A stretch of DNA of 64,000 nt, taken from NCBI RefSeq assembly GCF_012979275.1, contig NZ_JABASZ010000032.1, forward strand, positions 62,001 through 126,000, in the 5' to 3' direction. This document shows, one piece after another, positions 16,805-26,220 of the stretch. The notes under the pieces are model-generated. The model was not told where the DNA came from. It saw only the letters and a list, made by a program, of their open reading frames with translations, and searched no databases. A program made the position numbers and the translations under genes. Numbering within the stretch: position 1 is the first letter of the stretch; every line of letters begins with the position of its first letter. Source of the stretch: Pseudopontixanthobacter vadosimaris (GTDB lineage Bacteria > Pseudomonadota > Alphaproteobacteria > Sphingomonadales > Sphingomonadaceae).

Positions 16805-19800
16805 TCCGAAATTCCCAGTGCCTTTGCCAAATCACCTGGTGGTTGATCACCCGGTTTCTCAGCTAGTTCGATCAAGAGGAAGCCGGCATTGTCGCACCAC
16901 GCGCTGCGCTCTTCGGTAGGTCTTCCTGCAGTTGCAGCGACCATGCCTGCCGGCCATATGTAAGACTTATCCGATTGTTGCTGTTCTGGCGGCGGCCATT
17001 TCCAGGCCTCAAACGCACGAAGCCACGGATCGTTGGTGTCGCTTTCGCCTGTTGCCTTACTTCCTCCCGAGGTAGCCGCAGTGGAATCCTCCGTGCATTC
17101 TGCGAGGCGAACCAAGACGGAAAGCACCTCCTCATCCTGTCGGTCGATGAATTCATGATCGGGTTGATTGTAATAGGATAGGAGGCAGCGATAGCAGCCC
17201 TTCACACACGCATCTTTCTTGTCCGTGAGCTCGTCGCCCTCACGGTGGTAATGCATTAGATCGAGGGCTTTCCCGGCCAGTGCGCGCCATTGGTCAGCCC
17301 CCTCCATAAGGCGCTTGAGCACGCCAGCCCCTCCTTCAGACGCCTCATAAAACAGGATAGCGTTACGACTGTCGCGAGTAGGCATTGGCTCGCCGAGCAA
17401 TTCGCCGGTTTCCAGAACATGTTCTGCTTCGATGGCCCTGGTCAGCGCATGCTGAAGCGTCGCCATCTGATCCTTGTCCAGGTTCAGCGACCGATCAAAC
17501 TGTAGCAGAAGGGAGTTTTTTGTGTCTTCGACGAGCGGGACAATACGCTGGCGCTGAGGCTTTGCTACGTCGTCACCCTCATCGTCTCCCTGCGCCTCAT
17601 TCTTCAGCCAACGGCCACTAACCGTATCAATATCGAAGCCGTGAACCGATTGCTCTTTTCGGCGGCGTAGTCCCAAGTTCACGCGAGAAAGCTTCGTCTG
17701 CGGGCCATATTGGAGGACCGCCAAGGGCCCTTCCCCTTCTCCCAGCATCAGCTTGCGCCGACGACTGTTGTCCCACTCGAATAGCGTACGCAGTTCGAAC
17801 CCGCGCCTTTGGCGATCTTCATCATTGGCAGTGATCCGAGCCCCGGGGACAGCGTCCACATTCTCGATGCGATAAAGCTGGGTAAGGTCTCCTTCGCTGG
17901 TAAGCGGGTCACCACAAACACGGCATTTTTCAAGCGTCTTTTCCGCATGCGCAGCGCCGCAATTGTCGCAGCAGCGGAGCTCACGAGTAACCAGCAGGCC
18001 TTCTTCTCCTCGCGTCCCCGCCGCAAGCTTCGCGCGATTGCACCGATAGGCTTTGCCCTCGTGATAAACGAGGCTGTTCGGTCCGAACTCCGCCAGGGCA
18101 AGAAAGCGCGGACGCTGCAACACGGCAGTGCCTTTCTCCGCATCGATGAAGGCATAAAGGGGCAGGCGCAGGAAATTGTAGCCAGGTAGAAAGCCTTCAG
18201 TCGCCAGATAACGATAAATGTAGAAATCCGAGCTGGCCGAAGACGTACCGGCCTCGAGCAGCCCAACCTGCCTGTCCGCAGCATGGTAACGCTGACGGGC
18301 GGCGTCGCGCTCTGCTTTGGACAATCCGGAACGGTCTCCCAGTGCAGCGGCTGCCTGCCGCTCCTCCTGAGCCGAGTTGTAGAGCGTACGCCAGCGATCA
18401 ATGGCGCTGTCGAAACTTGCGCTCGCGCTTTTCCATCGATCCTTCACGAAGCTTTCCAGATCTTCGATCTCTGGGACGACCTTATCCTGCAAGCCTGACC
18501 TAACGACGGCTAGCGCCCTTCCTCGCGCTGCCACATCACCTGTCGCTTCCAGAAACGCAGGCTCCAAATGCCGGCCAAGCGGGCGGCCATCTTGCGACAT
18601 TTCCAAATTGTCCGGAATGGATTTCCGGAGAGGCTCTCGTGCCGCTGCAAGCCATTCGGCGTGCACGTGTGCTGCAAGAAGGTCGGCATTGGCGAGATCG
18701 ATCGCTGGTGGTTGCACGATGCCTGCCACCAAGTCGATCCGGCGTTCGAAGTAATATTGATCGTGCGGGCTCTGAGCTGCGCAGTACGTGATGATCAGGG
18801 CCGCCTGGCCACTGCGCCCGGCGCGGCCGGCACGCTGCGCATAGTTGGCTGGGGTAGGAGGCGCATTGCGCAGATAGACCACGTTGAGCTGGGAAATATC
18901 GACCCCCAGCTCCATGGTAGGGGAGCAATAAAGCAGGGGGAGGAAATCAGGCCTCTCTTCCTTGAGGCGCAGTGTCGCGGTTGCTTCTTTCAAGCGCTTC
19001 CGATCGGTATCGCCGAACCTGAAGCGATCTTCACGAAGTTGTCGAAGCTCCTGTTCGACTTGGGCAGTGTGCTCGCGCGCTTCGAATGCCATCGGCAGGC
19101 GGCCGGGATCGCCGAGACGTTCGGCCACGTCGGAGTAGAGCTGAGAAAAAAACGGATTTGCATCTTGCGGTTCAGGCTCATTCTTGCCTGCCGAAAGCCT
19201 TATTGCATCAGGCGCGAGACGCCATCCCGTCAGGCTTCCCGCCGCAAAGCGCCTGACGATCTGATGCCGCTCGGCCGCCACGAGCATGGCCTGGACCAGT
19301 ACTTCGCGATCCCCGATCGAAACATCGCCAACCTCCTTTCCAAGTTTGCGGGCCAATCCGCCCCGCCCTGTTACTCGGACAATGCGGTCTCGCGGATTTC
19401 CGTCTTTGCCGACAACCAGTGAGACTTGCACCGCCAGCTCATGGTTTTGCTCTTCTCTCCCAATCGACCAGGGGTCTTTGAGCGTCCCTCGTGAGCGCTC
19501 GGCGACCTGCTCGAGCTCCGTCTGATCTAGCGCATCGACTGCGATGGCCAGGTTCTGGCGCATGTGATCGAAGAGAGCTCCAAACATAACTTCCCGCTGC
19601 GCAGCCGTCGCGCCGGCCAGCAGAAAGAGACCGCGCTCAATATCCTGATCGATGCCTGCATGCGCTGACGATGAGTATATGCTCTCATCAGCGGCGAGCA
19701 TCGCGACCCCAGGATAGCCAACCCGGATCAAGTCCAGTTGATCGAGGTTCGGATTGGTATAGCGCCATCCACGGCGAAGATCGTTCCATACCCTATGGGC

Positions 19801-21933
19801 CAACACGCGATTGGCCGAACGCTTCGCTTCATCTAGCGCCTTGAAGCTAGAGGGCTCGGGGTCGAGCATCCATTCGGAGCGCCGTTTCTCATCCGTCGGT
19901 TCAAACCCTAGCGCCATGCGAACAGCGTCGCCAAAGCGCTCGTATTCAAGACCTTCCGCGCCTGCCTGCCGGACTGCCCGCAATATCGCCCCTCGAAGCA
20001 AGGTCACGAAGATGAAATCGTTGAAATGGCCCGCCTGCAGAGCAGCGTCCTGGCGATTATCCGTGAACCCGAGAAGTTTGCGCCTGAGAGGATCAGACGG
20101 AACATCCACGCGATCCATCCAATCGAGGATCTGGCTGGTGATCAGGGTCGTCGCGGAGCTACGCCCCTCTGCCGAGAGGCCCGCCAGCTTATTCTGGTCG
20201 CGCGCCTGGGGGGCGGGCTGGTTTTTGCAACGCGGACAGAATCGATATTTCCCGGGGAAGAACCAAGCCGCAACGCCATCTTCCTGATGCCGTCCATCAG
20301 GACCTACGCACATCATCCTGCCATCGTGTTTCCCGCGATAGCTCGACTTCAGTCTCGGCCCTGCAGCAGCCTGCTCGATCCAATCGTCCGGATATTCTTC
20401 AATATCTCCAGCAAACGGCAGCGTGCCGTCAGCATCCGGTATGAGAAAGCCGTGTAGATTGCCTTCGTCGTCGGGCGAATCCTGGGGGGTTTGATCTATC
20501 GAACGTGGAAGAAGCTCCCGGTCCTCGCTAAGGGTGACCGAATGCACTTCCTGTCCGCAGGACCGGCAGAAGAACAGCGGGTAAAGACGCGCCTGTGGCC
20601 GATCGCGGTGGAAGAGTTCGCCGGAAAGATCGACCAGCCTTCGACCTGCCGGTTCGAGCGTTGCCGCGGCGTGGCCGGCACCCGAAAGAAACCGGTGGAG
20701 CTTGAAGGCCATAAAAGCCTGTTCATGCCCATCGGCAATATCGCTCATCGCGACCAACCTGCCCGCAAGAGCTTCCCGGCAAGCGGCTTCGTCGCATCCG
20801 GCAAACTTGGCTAGCGCCTTTACGGCCTCACTCATGGTCTGCGGCTTGGCGCGGCGTAATGTCTCCCCAGCATCGAGGCCGATGTTCAGCTCGATCCAGA
20901 CAGCCAGAGGATCAGTCTTAAACAGAGAAGGATCGGCAGGGGGTGGGGCGCCCGACGCAATTAGCTCGGCGACCTGCCTCCGCAAGGCGCTCTCGTCACC
21001 TGTGTGGGTCGTCCGCCGCTCGAGTGTTTCTGTCACGACGTCTTCTGGGGTTACTGACTCCCCGAAGAGAACGGATCCGACCTTCGATACCGCAGCCCGC
21101 CCCACATCCTCGTCACCCGATGCCATTGTGGCAGACGTTCCGATGCACGTCATCCGATCGGCACCTAAACGTTCCCGCACCCGGCGTACCAGCATCGCCA
21201 CGTCCGCTCCTTGACGCCCGCGATAGGTATGAAGCTCATCGAGGACGAGGAACTCGAGTCCTCGCATATTGTCGATGACGCCTTGATCGATTTCGTCCTG
21301 CCGGGTCAGCAGAAGCTCGAGCATCATGAAGTTGGTGAGAATGATGTCGGGGCATTCTGCCCGTATCTGCTGACGCCTCGCTTCGCTTTCCTGCCCGGTG
21401 TAGCGCGCAAACGTTGGCTTCAGGTTGTCAGGCAGGCCGGACGGACCGATGAACTTTTCCAGCTCTTCAAGCTGCGAGTTTGCCAGCGCGTTCATCGGAT
21501 AGATGATGATCGCGCGCGTGCGCCGCGGCTCCCCGGCGCGGCGTGCCTTTACAATGCGATCGATAATCGGAAGGAAGAAGCACAGCGACTTTCCCGAGCC
21601 TGTGCCTGTTGTGACGATGAAGTTCCGGTCTTGCGCAGCCTTCATCAGCGCTCGTTGCTGGTGGAGGAAAAGCTCAATCGGTTGGCGCGGTTGGCCGAAG
21701 GCAAAAATGTCCGCGAGTGCGGGATCGACGAGACCGTCGGCCACAATTTTGTCGATCGACATTCCCCGTGCGTATTGCGGGTTCAAACCGATAAGCGGCT
21801 CCGGCCAGAACCGCCCGTCTTCATAGATTCCATCGACAGACTGGCGCAGATCGTCAGCGCGAATTTCCGTGAAAGAACGCGCGAACTCCTCATACTTGCC
21901 GATGAGAGCGCTATCCAATTCGAAAACGTTCAC
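16801..21933 (-). CDS. Large DEAD/DEAH helicase with C-terminal DUF1998 (YprA/MrfA-like; DruE/DrmA-DrmB-like)
   Basis: 1710 aa from a GTG at 21933 (4-nt overlap). Residue 106 begins TTGTGSGKSLCFF (Walker A); DELHTYRGRQGADV near 229 is motif II; SATMASGDED follows. The second helicase lobe has MELGVDIS and QRAGRAGRSGQ near 1030. Zinc-binding Cys clusters occur near 454 (CRSCGQEV), 563 (CPRCK) and 1319 (CCDNCG). The DUF1998 C-terminus has ILFYEASEGGAGVL and CVKGCYRCLLSYYNQPDH near 1575. Known relatives: the DNA-repair helicase MrfA, Druantia DruE and the DISARM DrmA/DrmB pair (two separate proteins there). Here helicase and DUF1998 are one chain. It is coupled to the SNF2 gene. Confidence 0.87.
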   Translation of the reverse strand: MNVFELDSALIGKYEEFARSFTEIRADDLRQSVDGIYEDGRFWPEPLIGLNPQYARGMSIDKIVADGLVDPALADIFAFGQPRQPIELFLHQQRALMKAAQDRNFIVTTGTGSGKSLCFFLPIIDRIVKARRAGEPRRTRAIIIYPMNALANSQLEELEKFIGPSGLPDNLKPTFARYTGQESEARRQQIRAECPDIILTNFMMLELLLTRQDEIDQGVIDNMRGLEFLVLDELHTYRGRQGADVAMLVRRVRERLGADRMTCIGTSATMASGDEDVGRAAVSKVGSVLFGESVTPEDVVTETLERRTTHTGDESALRRQVAELIASGAPPPADPSLFKTDPLAVWIELNIGLDAGETLRRAKPQTMSEAVKALAKFAGCDEAACREALAGRLVAMSDIADGHEQAFMAFKLHRFLSGAGHAAATLEPAGRRLVDLSGELFHRDRPQARLYPLFFCRSCGQEVHSVTLSEDRELLPRSIDQTPQDSPDDEGNLHGFLIPDADGTLPFAGDIEEYPDDWIEQAAAGPRLKSSYRGKHDGRMMCVGPDGRHQEDGVAAWFFPGKYRFCPRCKNQPAPQARDQNKLAGLSAEGRSSATTLITSQILDWMDRVDVPSDPLRRKLLGFTDNRQDAALQAGHFNDFIFVTLLRGAILRAVRQAGAEGLEYERFGDAVRMALGFEPTDEKRRSEWMLDPEPSSFKALDEAKRSANRVLAHRVWNDLRRGWRYTNPNLDQLDLIRVGYPGVAMLAADESIYSSSAHAGIDQDIERGLFLLAGATAAQREVMFGALFDHMRQNLAIAVDALDQTELEQVAERSRGTLKDPWSIGREEQNHELAVQVSLVVGKDGNPRDRIVRVTGRGGLARKLGKEVGDVSIGDREVLVQAMLVAAERHQIVRRFAAGSLTGWRLAPDAIRLSAGKNEPEPQDANPFFSQLYSDVAERLGDPGRLPMAFEAREHTAQVEQELRQLREDRFRFGDTDRKRLKEATATLRLKEERPDFLPLLYCSPTMELGVDISQLNVVYLRNAPPTPANYAQRAGRAGRSGQAALIITYCAAQSPHDQYYFERRIDLVAGIVQPPAIDLANADLLAAHVHAEWLAAAREPLRKSIPDNLEMSQDGRPLGRHLEPAFLEATGDVAARGRALAVVRSGLQDKVVPEIEDLESFVKDRWKSASASFDSAIDRWRTLYNSAQEERQAAAALGDRSGLSKAERDAARQRYHAADRQVGLLEAGTSSASSDFYIYRYLATEGFLPGYNFLRLPLYAFIDAEKGTAVLQRPRFLALAEFGPNSLVYHEGKAYRCNRAKLAAGTRGEEGLLVTRELRCCDNCGAAHAEKTLEKCRVCGDPLTSEGDLTQLYRIENVDAVPGARITANDEDRQRRGFELRTLFEWDNSRRRKLMLGEGEGPLAVLQYGPQTKLSRVNLGLRRRKEQSVHGFDIDTVSGRWLKNEAQGDDEGDDVAKPQRQRIVPLVEDTKNSLLLQFDRSLNLDKDQMATLQHALTRAIEAEHVLETGELLGEPMPTRDSRNAILFYEASEGGAGVLKRLMEGADQWRALAGKALDLMHYHREGDELTDKKDACVKGCYRCLLSYYNQPDHEFIDRQDEEVLSVLVRLAECTEDSTAATSGGSKATGESDTNDPWLRAFEAWKWPPPEQQQSDKSYIWPAGMVAATAGRPTEERSAWCDNAGFLLIELAEKPGDQPPGDLAKALGISE

Positions 21934-22559
21934 GCCTTTCGTCCCTTCATCACCTTCTCAATACCCCGCCACTCGCTCTCATGACTGCCTTCGTTGTTCG
22001 GCATGCCCGGTTTCGTCAGGCAACCCTTGGGCTTCACATAACTGTCGATGCGCCGCTCGGGCTCTTCGCGCCACTGGATGTTGAATGCCCACATCTTCGG
22101 GAAGAAATAGAGCGTCGAATACGGCAAGTGGTCGTGGACCCACCAGGCGAGTTTCTGCCAATCGCCCTCCCCTTGAAAAACATCCCAGAAAGCGGGCACT
22201 ACCACGCAGGCCGTCGCGCCCATCCGCCCCGCCCCGTCACGCCGGTCCCAGATATGATCGGCATAGTTGGCCTCGTTGCGGGCGCAGCCCAAACCGTTCT
22301 CATTGCCGAATTGGTTGACGGCGCAGCTACGATAGGCCGAGCGGATAGCGAGCCTGCCGAAGCACTCCTGCAAAGGTTCGAGCAATTCCTCGCACAGCCG
22401 AGTGCCTGCAGCGATGGCAAGGTCAGGGTCGTCTGGGACATTCGACAGTCCGTGAACTGCGGCGATGTCGGAGAACAGGAAATCGCGCATGAAGAAGCTC
22501 TTCGACAAACGTACCCTGCCAAAATCTTCTAAAACCTTGACGGTTTTGGGGTGTCTCAT
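21930..22559 (-). CDS. Peptidase M15-like protein of unknown role
   Basis: 209 aa; ATG at 22559 overlaps the DUF4230 stop and its own stop overlaps the helicase start by 4 nt. The pattern resembles M15 D-Ala-D-Ala peptidases: FMRDFLFSDIAA followed by a NVPDDPDLAI segment, then an EPLQECFGRLAIRSAYRS region, where a conserved Ser-x-Tyr-Arg occurs in M15 enzymes, and further on YADHIWDRRDGAGRMGATAC, which places a His, Asp and Gly like the zinc-site region. No signal peptide is seen, so a peptidoglycan role is doubtful and the domain may be a repurposed M15 fold. Its translational coupling to the large helicase is the strongest clue to function. Confidence 0.5.
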   Translation of the reverse strand: MRHPKTVKVLEDFGRVRLSKSFFMRDFLFSDIAAVHGLSNVPDDPDLAIAAGTRLCEELLEPLQECFGRLAIRSAYRSCAVNQFGNENGLGCARNEANYADHIWDRRDGAGRMGATACVVVPAFWDVFQGEGDWQKLAWWVHDHLPYSTLYFFPKMWAFNIQWREEPERRIDSYVKPKGCLTKPGMPNNEGSHESEWRGIEKVMKGRKA

Positions 22560-23191
22560 TGCTTGTACGTCACGGTCAGCGAAACGTCCCGGTGCCCGCT
22601 AGCGTTGAGCATTCGCCGCGCATTGCTGTAGACCGCCGCTATCGCTTGCTTCTTGGCAAGGCGCACAAGGAATTTCTGACGGGCCTGTCGATAGAGCTGC
22701 GATCTGGCTGCTTTCCGCGTTCTCGCCTCTAGTCGTCTGTCGGCGTTGGTCAGATCGGACCACATACCCTCGTTAAAAAATTTCTGGTGCCGCGTGTCGA
22801 TGTTGGGGCGCTCGATCATTAGCCGAGGCATTTTAATGGTCATCTTATTGCCATCAAGGGTCACTCTGTCTCCGTCCAACTCGGACATATCGACAAAGTA
22901 GTTTACGTAGGCGGGGGTTATCAAAGCCTGAGACGACTTGATTGGGCATCCCCAGAACTGACACTCTTCTGCTTCGGTCAGAGCCATCAGATACGTCCGG
23001 AAGACCACTAACCGATTAAGGCTCTGTAATCCTGTAACGGCCTCGCCAACTTGCACAGTCGTAGTCTTCGAGCCGGTGAGAATGTTACGCTCAACTTCTG
23101 TGCGAACCTCTACCGGCTGACGATCCAACCACGCATAACCGCCAAGCGCCAGAATGAGCCCGAGAAGGACCCCTCCCATCATCTTACCCAT
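22556..23191 (-). CDS. DUF4230 family membrane-anchored protein
   Basis: 211 aa. The N-terminus (MMGGVLLGLILALGGYAWL) is one membrane helix or uncleaved signal anchor. The remainder, presumably outside the membrane, has the beta-rich pattern of DUF4230 (YFVDMSELDGDRVTLDGNKM, then a basic helical tail from about 145). Function of the family is unknown. It has the best ribosome binding site of the operon: AAGGAGG 6 nt before the ATG. It follows the HD gene by 15 nt and overlaps the next gene by 4 nt. A membrane protein inside a nuclease operon may localise or gate the response (inference). Confidence 0.6.
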   Translation of the reverse strand: MGKMMGGVLLGLILALGGYAWLDRQPVEVRTEVERNILTGSKTTTVQVGEAVTGLQSLNRLVVFRTYLMALTEAEECQFWGCPIKSSQALITPAYVNYFVDMSELDGDRVTLDGNKMTIKMPRLMIERPNIDTRHQKFFNEGMWSDLTNADRRLEARTRKAARSQLYRQARQKFLVRLAKKQAIAAVYSNARRMLNASGHRDVSLTVTYKQ

Positions 23192-23197
23192 GAATTT

Positions 23198-23204
23198 CCT
23201 CCTT
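23198..23204 (-). promoter_or_regulatory. Strong Shine-Dalgarno of the DUF4230 gene
   Basis: AAGGAGG on the minus strand, 6 nt before the ATG at 23191. Most other starts in the operon rely on overlaps and GTG or TTG codons with weak sites, so this gene may be translated more than its neighbours. Confidence 0.7.
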
Positions 23205-23206
23205 GC

Positions 23207-23788
23207 TCACGCCAACCTCTCCATCTCGTCCACAAGGCGGGCGAAACGCTCACTAGCCATGCCCGGAGCAAGCTCGGCGAAAGCGTCCGATAGCTCGCGG
23301 TAATACCAAAGGCTGCCGTCCTTTCCGCCAGTGAACCGGGTCCAGACCTGCTCGCCGTGGACGTAGAGGTCGGCGACTATGGCGCCGGCGTTATGGGTTT
23401 TGTCAGCGATGCTGACTTCGAGCGAAGCGGCGGGTTTGTGCGGCAAGCTGGCAACGTAAGCCTCTTTACGCGCCCGCCATGGTGGCTTGGGCTCTGTATC
23501 GCTGTCGGTGCAGTCGGCAACGATACGGGCGACCTGCTCGCCAAAGCGGGTGCGGATGTCTTCAAGCCTTGCCGCCCCGCCCTGATCCTCGACCGCATCG
23601 TGCAACAGCGCTGCAATGGCCTGATCTTCCGTTGCGCCATTCTCGATCGCGATGGCCGCAACGCCCAGGAGATGCGACACATAGGGAATATCCGCACCTT
23701 TGCGACGCTGATCCCGATGAATGCAGCTTGCATAAACGAGTGCTTCGTCGAAGCGATCGGTAAGATGATTTTTTGGAGTCGTCGTCAT
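23207..23788 (-). CDS. HD-domain hydrolase of the RelA/SpoT (ppGpp hydrolase) type
   Basis: 193 aa. HRDQRRKGADIPYVSHLLGV near residue 24 and IAALLHDAVEDQ near 60 match the RxKG, YxxHL and HD motifs of small ppGpp hydrolases (Mesh1/SAH group) and related phosphohydrolases. IADKTHNAGAI near 125 supplies the downstream Asp. No synthetase domain is present. The start codon overlaps the WYL gene stop by 4 nt. Possible roles are removal of an alarmone or other signal nucleotide made during infection, or a general nucleotide hydrolase. The substrate is not shown by the sequence. Confidence 0.8.
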   Translation of the reverse strand: MTTTPKNHLTDRFDEALVYASCIHRDQRRKGADIPYVSHLLGVAAIAIENGATEDQAIAALLHDAVEDQGGAARLEDIRTRFGEQVARIVADCTDSDTEPKPPWRARKEAYVASLPHKPAASLEVSIADKTHNAGAIVADLYVHGEQVWTRFTGGKDGSLWYYRELSDAFAELAPGMASERFARLVDEMERLA

Positions 23789-24813
23789 GGATCCCTCCTG
23801 ACGGGTTCTTGCGACATTTCCGGTCGCACATGCTTGAGAGAGCCCTTCCCCGCTTCAAGTCGATCCCGCATAACAATGCGCAGCTCTTCAGGCGCGACGA
23901 TCGCAACCTCGCCGCCCCAGGTAAAAAGATGCTCGGCAATTTCGCGCAGGCCCCCGCTGCGAAAGCGGACGAGCAGTGCCCCACCCTCCCCCTCTTCCAG
24001 CTTCTGCGCCGGATGAAATCTCCAGCCCCGCGCGCGCTCGGCGGAGGCAGGTGCAACCTGCAGTATTATGTCATGCTCATCCTCGCGCCACACGCCGAAG
24101 CTCTGGGCCAGCCAAACGTCGAGGTCCCAATCCTCCGGCGCGCAGCCGAGCTGGTTGCTGGCGCGTGGTTCGCTCATGCGGTCGAGCCGGAAAAGGATGG
24201 GAGGTTCTTCGCGGCCGGGCATCTTGCCCACGAGGTAGGGGACTCCGCCGTGGATCAGCCCGTACGGAACCACACGCCGCCATTGCGGCGCGTCTGCACC
24301 TTCGGCGCGGTATTCGAATTCAAGACAGACACCCGCAAGGATCGCGCCCTGGATCGTGGCGACGGTTTCCGGCGCAACGAACACGGCCGGGCCAGCCATA
24401 TGCATTCCCCGCTGCAACCGTCCGAGCGCATCGAGATCCGGATCGATCCGACGCTTCTCGCGATCGTCGAGCGCGGCCTTTACTTTGCCAAGCAGGCTTT
24501 CGAGCTGAGGCGCGTGCGCCGCTCCCTTGCGGGCAAGAGTGGCAACTTCGGTCTGGAGAGCAGCGACTTCCGCAGCGTTCGGCCGCGTGTAGGCACGGCG
24601 CAGGCCATCAGGGATGCGGAAACGCTTGCGCCGGTCGTCGGCCAGTTCTTCGAGCACGAAGGCCTCGGCGATCACATCGCGCATCCGCTCTGCGGTGCGG
24701 CGATTGACTTCGAGTTCTTCGGCCATCTCGTCGAGCGTCAGGCCTTCCGCACTGTCGGCCAGCAGATGGACGAGGCGCAGCAGCCTGCGAAACTTGCCCA
24801 TCCTGTCGCTCAT
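23785..24813 (-). CDS. WYL-domain transcriptional regulator
   Basis: 342 aa from the ATG at 24813 (MSDRMGKFRR); an open frame continues to 24888, but the N-terminal winged helix-turn-helix (GLTLDEMAEELEVNRRTAER) fits the shorter start, which has a G-rich site upstream. The WYL core (about 140-220) contains LEFEYRAEGA, VVPYGLIHGGVPYLVGKM and RLDRM; a WCX-type C-terminus follows. WYL proteins such as BrxR and CapW repress or activate defence genes by sensing a ligand or nucleic acid. With the shorter start a 90-nt gap follows mcrC, the largest inside the operon, so a separate promoter is possible. A palindrome at 29223-29251 is a candidate operator. Confidence 0.88.
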   Translation of the reverse strand: MSDRMGKFRRLLRLVHLLADSAEGLTLDEMAEELEVNRRTAERMRDVIAEAFVLEELADDRRKRFRIPDGLRRAYTRPNAAEVAALQTEVATLARKGAAHAPQLESLLGKVKAALDDREKRRIDPDLDALGRLQRGMHMAGPAVFVAPETVATIQGAILAGVCLEFEYRAEGADAPQWRRVVPYGLIHGGVPYLVGKMPGREEPPILFRLDRMSEPRASNQLGCAPEDWDLDVWLAQSFGVWREDEHDIILQVAPASAERARGWRFHPAQKLEEGEGGALLVRFRSGGLREIAEHLFTWGGEVAIVAPEELRIVMRDRLEAGKGSLKHVRPEMSQEPVRRDP

Positions 24814-24903
24814 TAATCGCCATCCCCCACGGCGTGCCCGGCCGAAACGACCGAAGCTGTCGCAGGTCTTGTCGCGGCAAAATCTCAATAAAACAAGTCT
24901 TTC

Positions 24904-26220
24904 CTAGGCCGCTGTCCCGAATTGCGTAGGAATACTCATGTCCGCGAAAAGTCCTCCCAGCGATTGGATGGCATCCTCTCGGCTCGTAGCAATATCGACC
25001 TGCGCAACACGCAGCCGCTCCATTCCGGCTGTCATCCCGAACGACTTGCGCTCGCCCTCGGCGCCGCCCGGCACACTGGGATAGAGCAGCATGAGATGGT
25101 CGCAGTCATAGATGCGCGCATAGGCCATTAACTGGTAAACATCGGCCTGGCTCACCCCGCCCTTCCCTTCGAAAGGTTCGGAGATAGCTTTCCACTTGGT
25201 ATCGATGATGGCGACGATCTGGCCACCACGGCGCAGCAGAATGTCCGGCCTCGTCTGGAACAGATGGCCTTCACAAGCCTCGCCTTCGCGCCATTCGCCC
25301 AGACAGTATTTCAGCCCGCCCTGTTCGGTCACTTCGATATCGGTCCCCGCCAGCGCGCGGCGCAGAAGGGAGGCGACATAGCTTTCGAAGAGATCGTTCA
25401 TCGGGAACAGCAGCGTGATCCCCTCCCCCGCCTTCTCGCGGTGGTGGGTCGCCTGCCAATCGCGCTTAAGGAAAAGCTTTGCCAGATCGAACAGGCTTCG
25501 CCAGCGGCGGTTGGACCGGTCGAGCTGCACCCGGTCCCACGGCAAGCTGGCCGGCGGCACATCGCTCACCTCGTCGAGCAGGTGGCGCAGCTCGGTAAGG
25601 CGTCGGCGCGTTTCGGCGGCTCGCACGTGCTTCCCCAGGAAAACCACCGCTGCCTTCATGATCTGCAGCAGCGGCGTATCGGATTCGAGGGAATCGAAGC
25701 GGCAGGCGAGGCGGTCGGGCCGCACGGCGTGGTGGGTGAACTGGCGCACCACATCCATGCGGCCGCGCAATGCAGGCAAGTCATCCTCGCACAGCAGATA
25801 TCGGCGCGGAAGGCCGCGGCGCACCTCGTCGAGAAGGCGATCGGCAAACAGGCGAATGAGGATGTCGAGCAGCGTCTCCCCCTGCCGCGCCAGTTGTGCC
25901 GCTCCACCGCTCGACAGGTCGAGCCCGAGCGCGATGTCGAGCATCCCGATAAGCCGCCGGCGCACCGTAACTGCGTCCTCGCCGGGGCTGCCCGGATCGA
26001 CCTTGGGCAGGATCTCGAGGCTGCAGCCCCTCCCGGCAAGCACACCGACCACCTGGCGCGCGGTCAGGTGCTTGTGGTGATCTGCCAGGATTGCCGTGCC
26101 TTCCGCCCCGCCACACGGATGCGCCCGGGCTGCCGCCAGCAGCTGATTGGCCTCGGCGCGGGTAAAGCCGCCCTCCCCCACCGGCACCCGGCCCCATTCG
26201 TGGACGGACTTGTGGGTCAC
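24904..26220 (-). CDS. mcrC: McrC-like restriction endonuclease subunit
   Basis: 438 aa; GTG start overlapping the mcrB stop by 4 nt. The N-terminal half matches the McrC family (ARQVVGVLAGRGCSLEILPK). The C-terminal nuclease domain has RPDILLRRGGQIVAIIDTKW near 320, giving the Asp and Asp-x-Lys of the PD-(D/E)XK fold, then a QLMAYARIYDCDHLMLLYPS segment. McrC is the cleavage subunit that joins McrB rings and cuts modified DNA after GTP-driven translocation. Length is close to other McrC proteins of this group. Intact as far as I can see. Confidence 0.9.
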   Translation of the reverse strand: MTHKSVHEWGRVPVGEGGFTRAEANQLLAAARAHPCGGAEGTAILADHHKHLTARQVVGVLAGRGCSLEILPKVDPGSPGEDAVTVRRRLIGMLDIALGLDLSSGGAAQLARQGETLLDILIRLFADRLLDEVRRGLPRRYLLCEDDLPALRGRMDVVRQFTHHAVRPDRLACRFDSLESDTPLLQIMKAAVVFLGKHVRAAETRRRLTELRHLLDEVSDVPPASLPWDRVQLDRSNRRWRSLFDLAKLFLKRDWQATHHREKAGEGITLLFPMNDLFESYVASLLRRALAGTDIEVTEQGGLKYCLGEWREGEACEGHLFQTRPDILLRRGGQIVAIIDTKWKAISEPFEGKGGVSQADVYQLMAYARIYDCDHLMLLYPSVPGGAEGERKSFGMTAGMERLRVAQVDIATSREDAIQSLGGLFADMSIPTQFGTAA

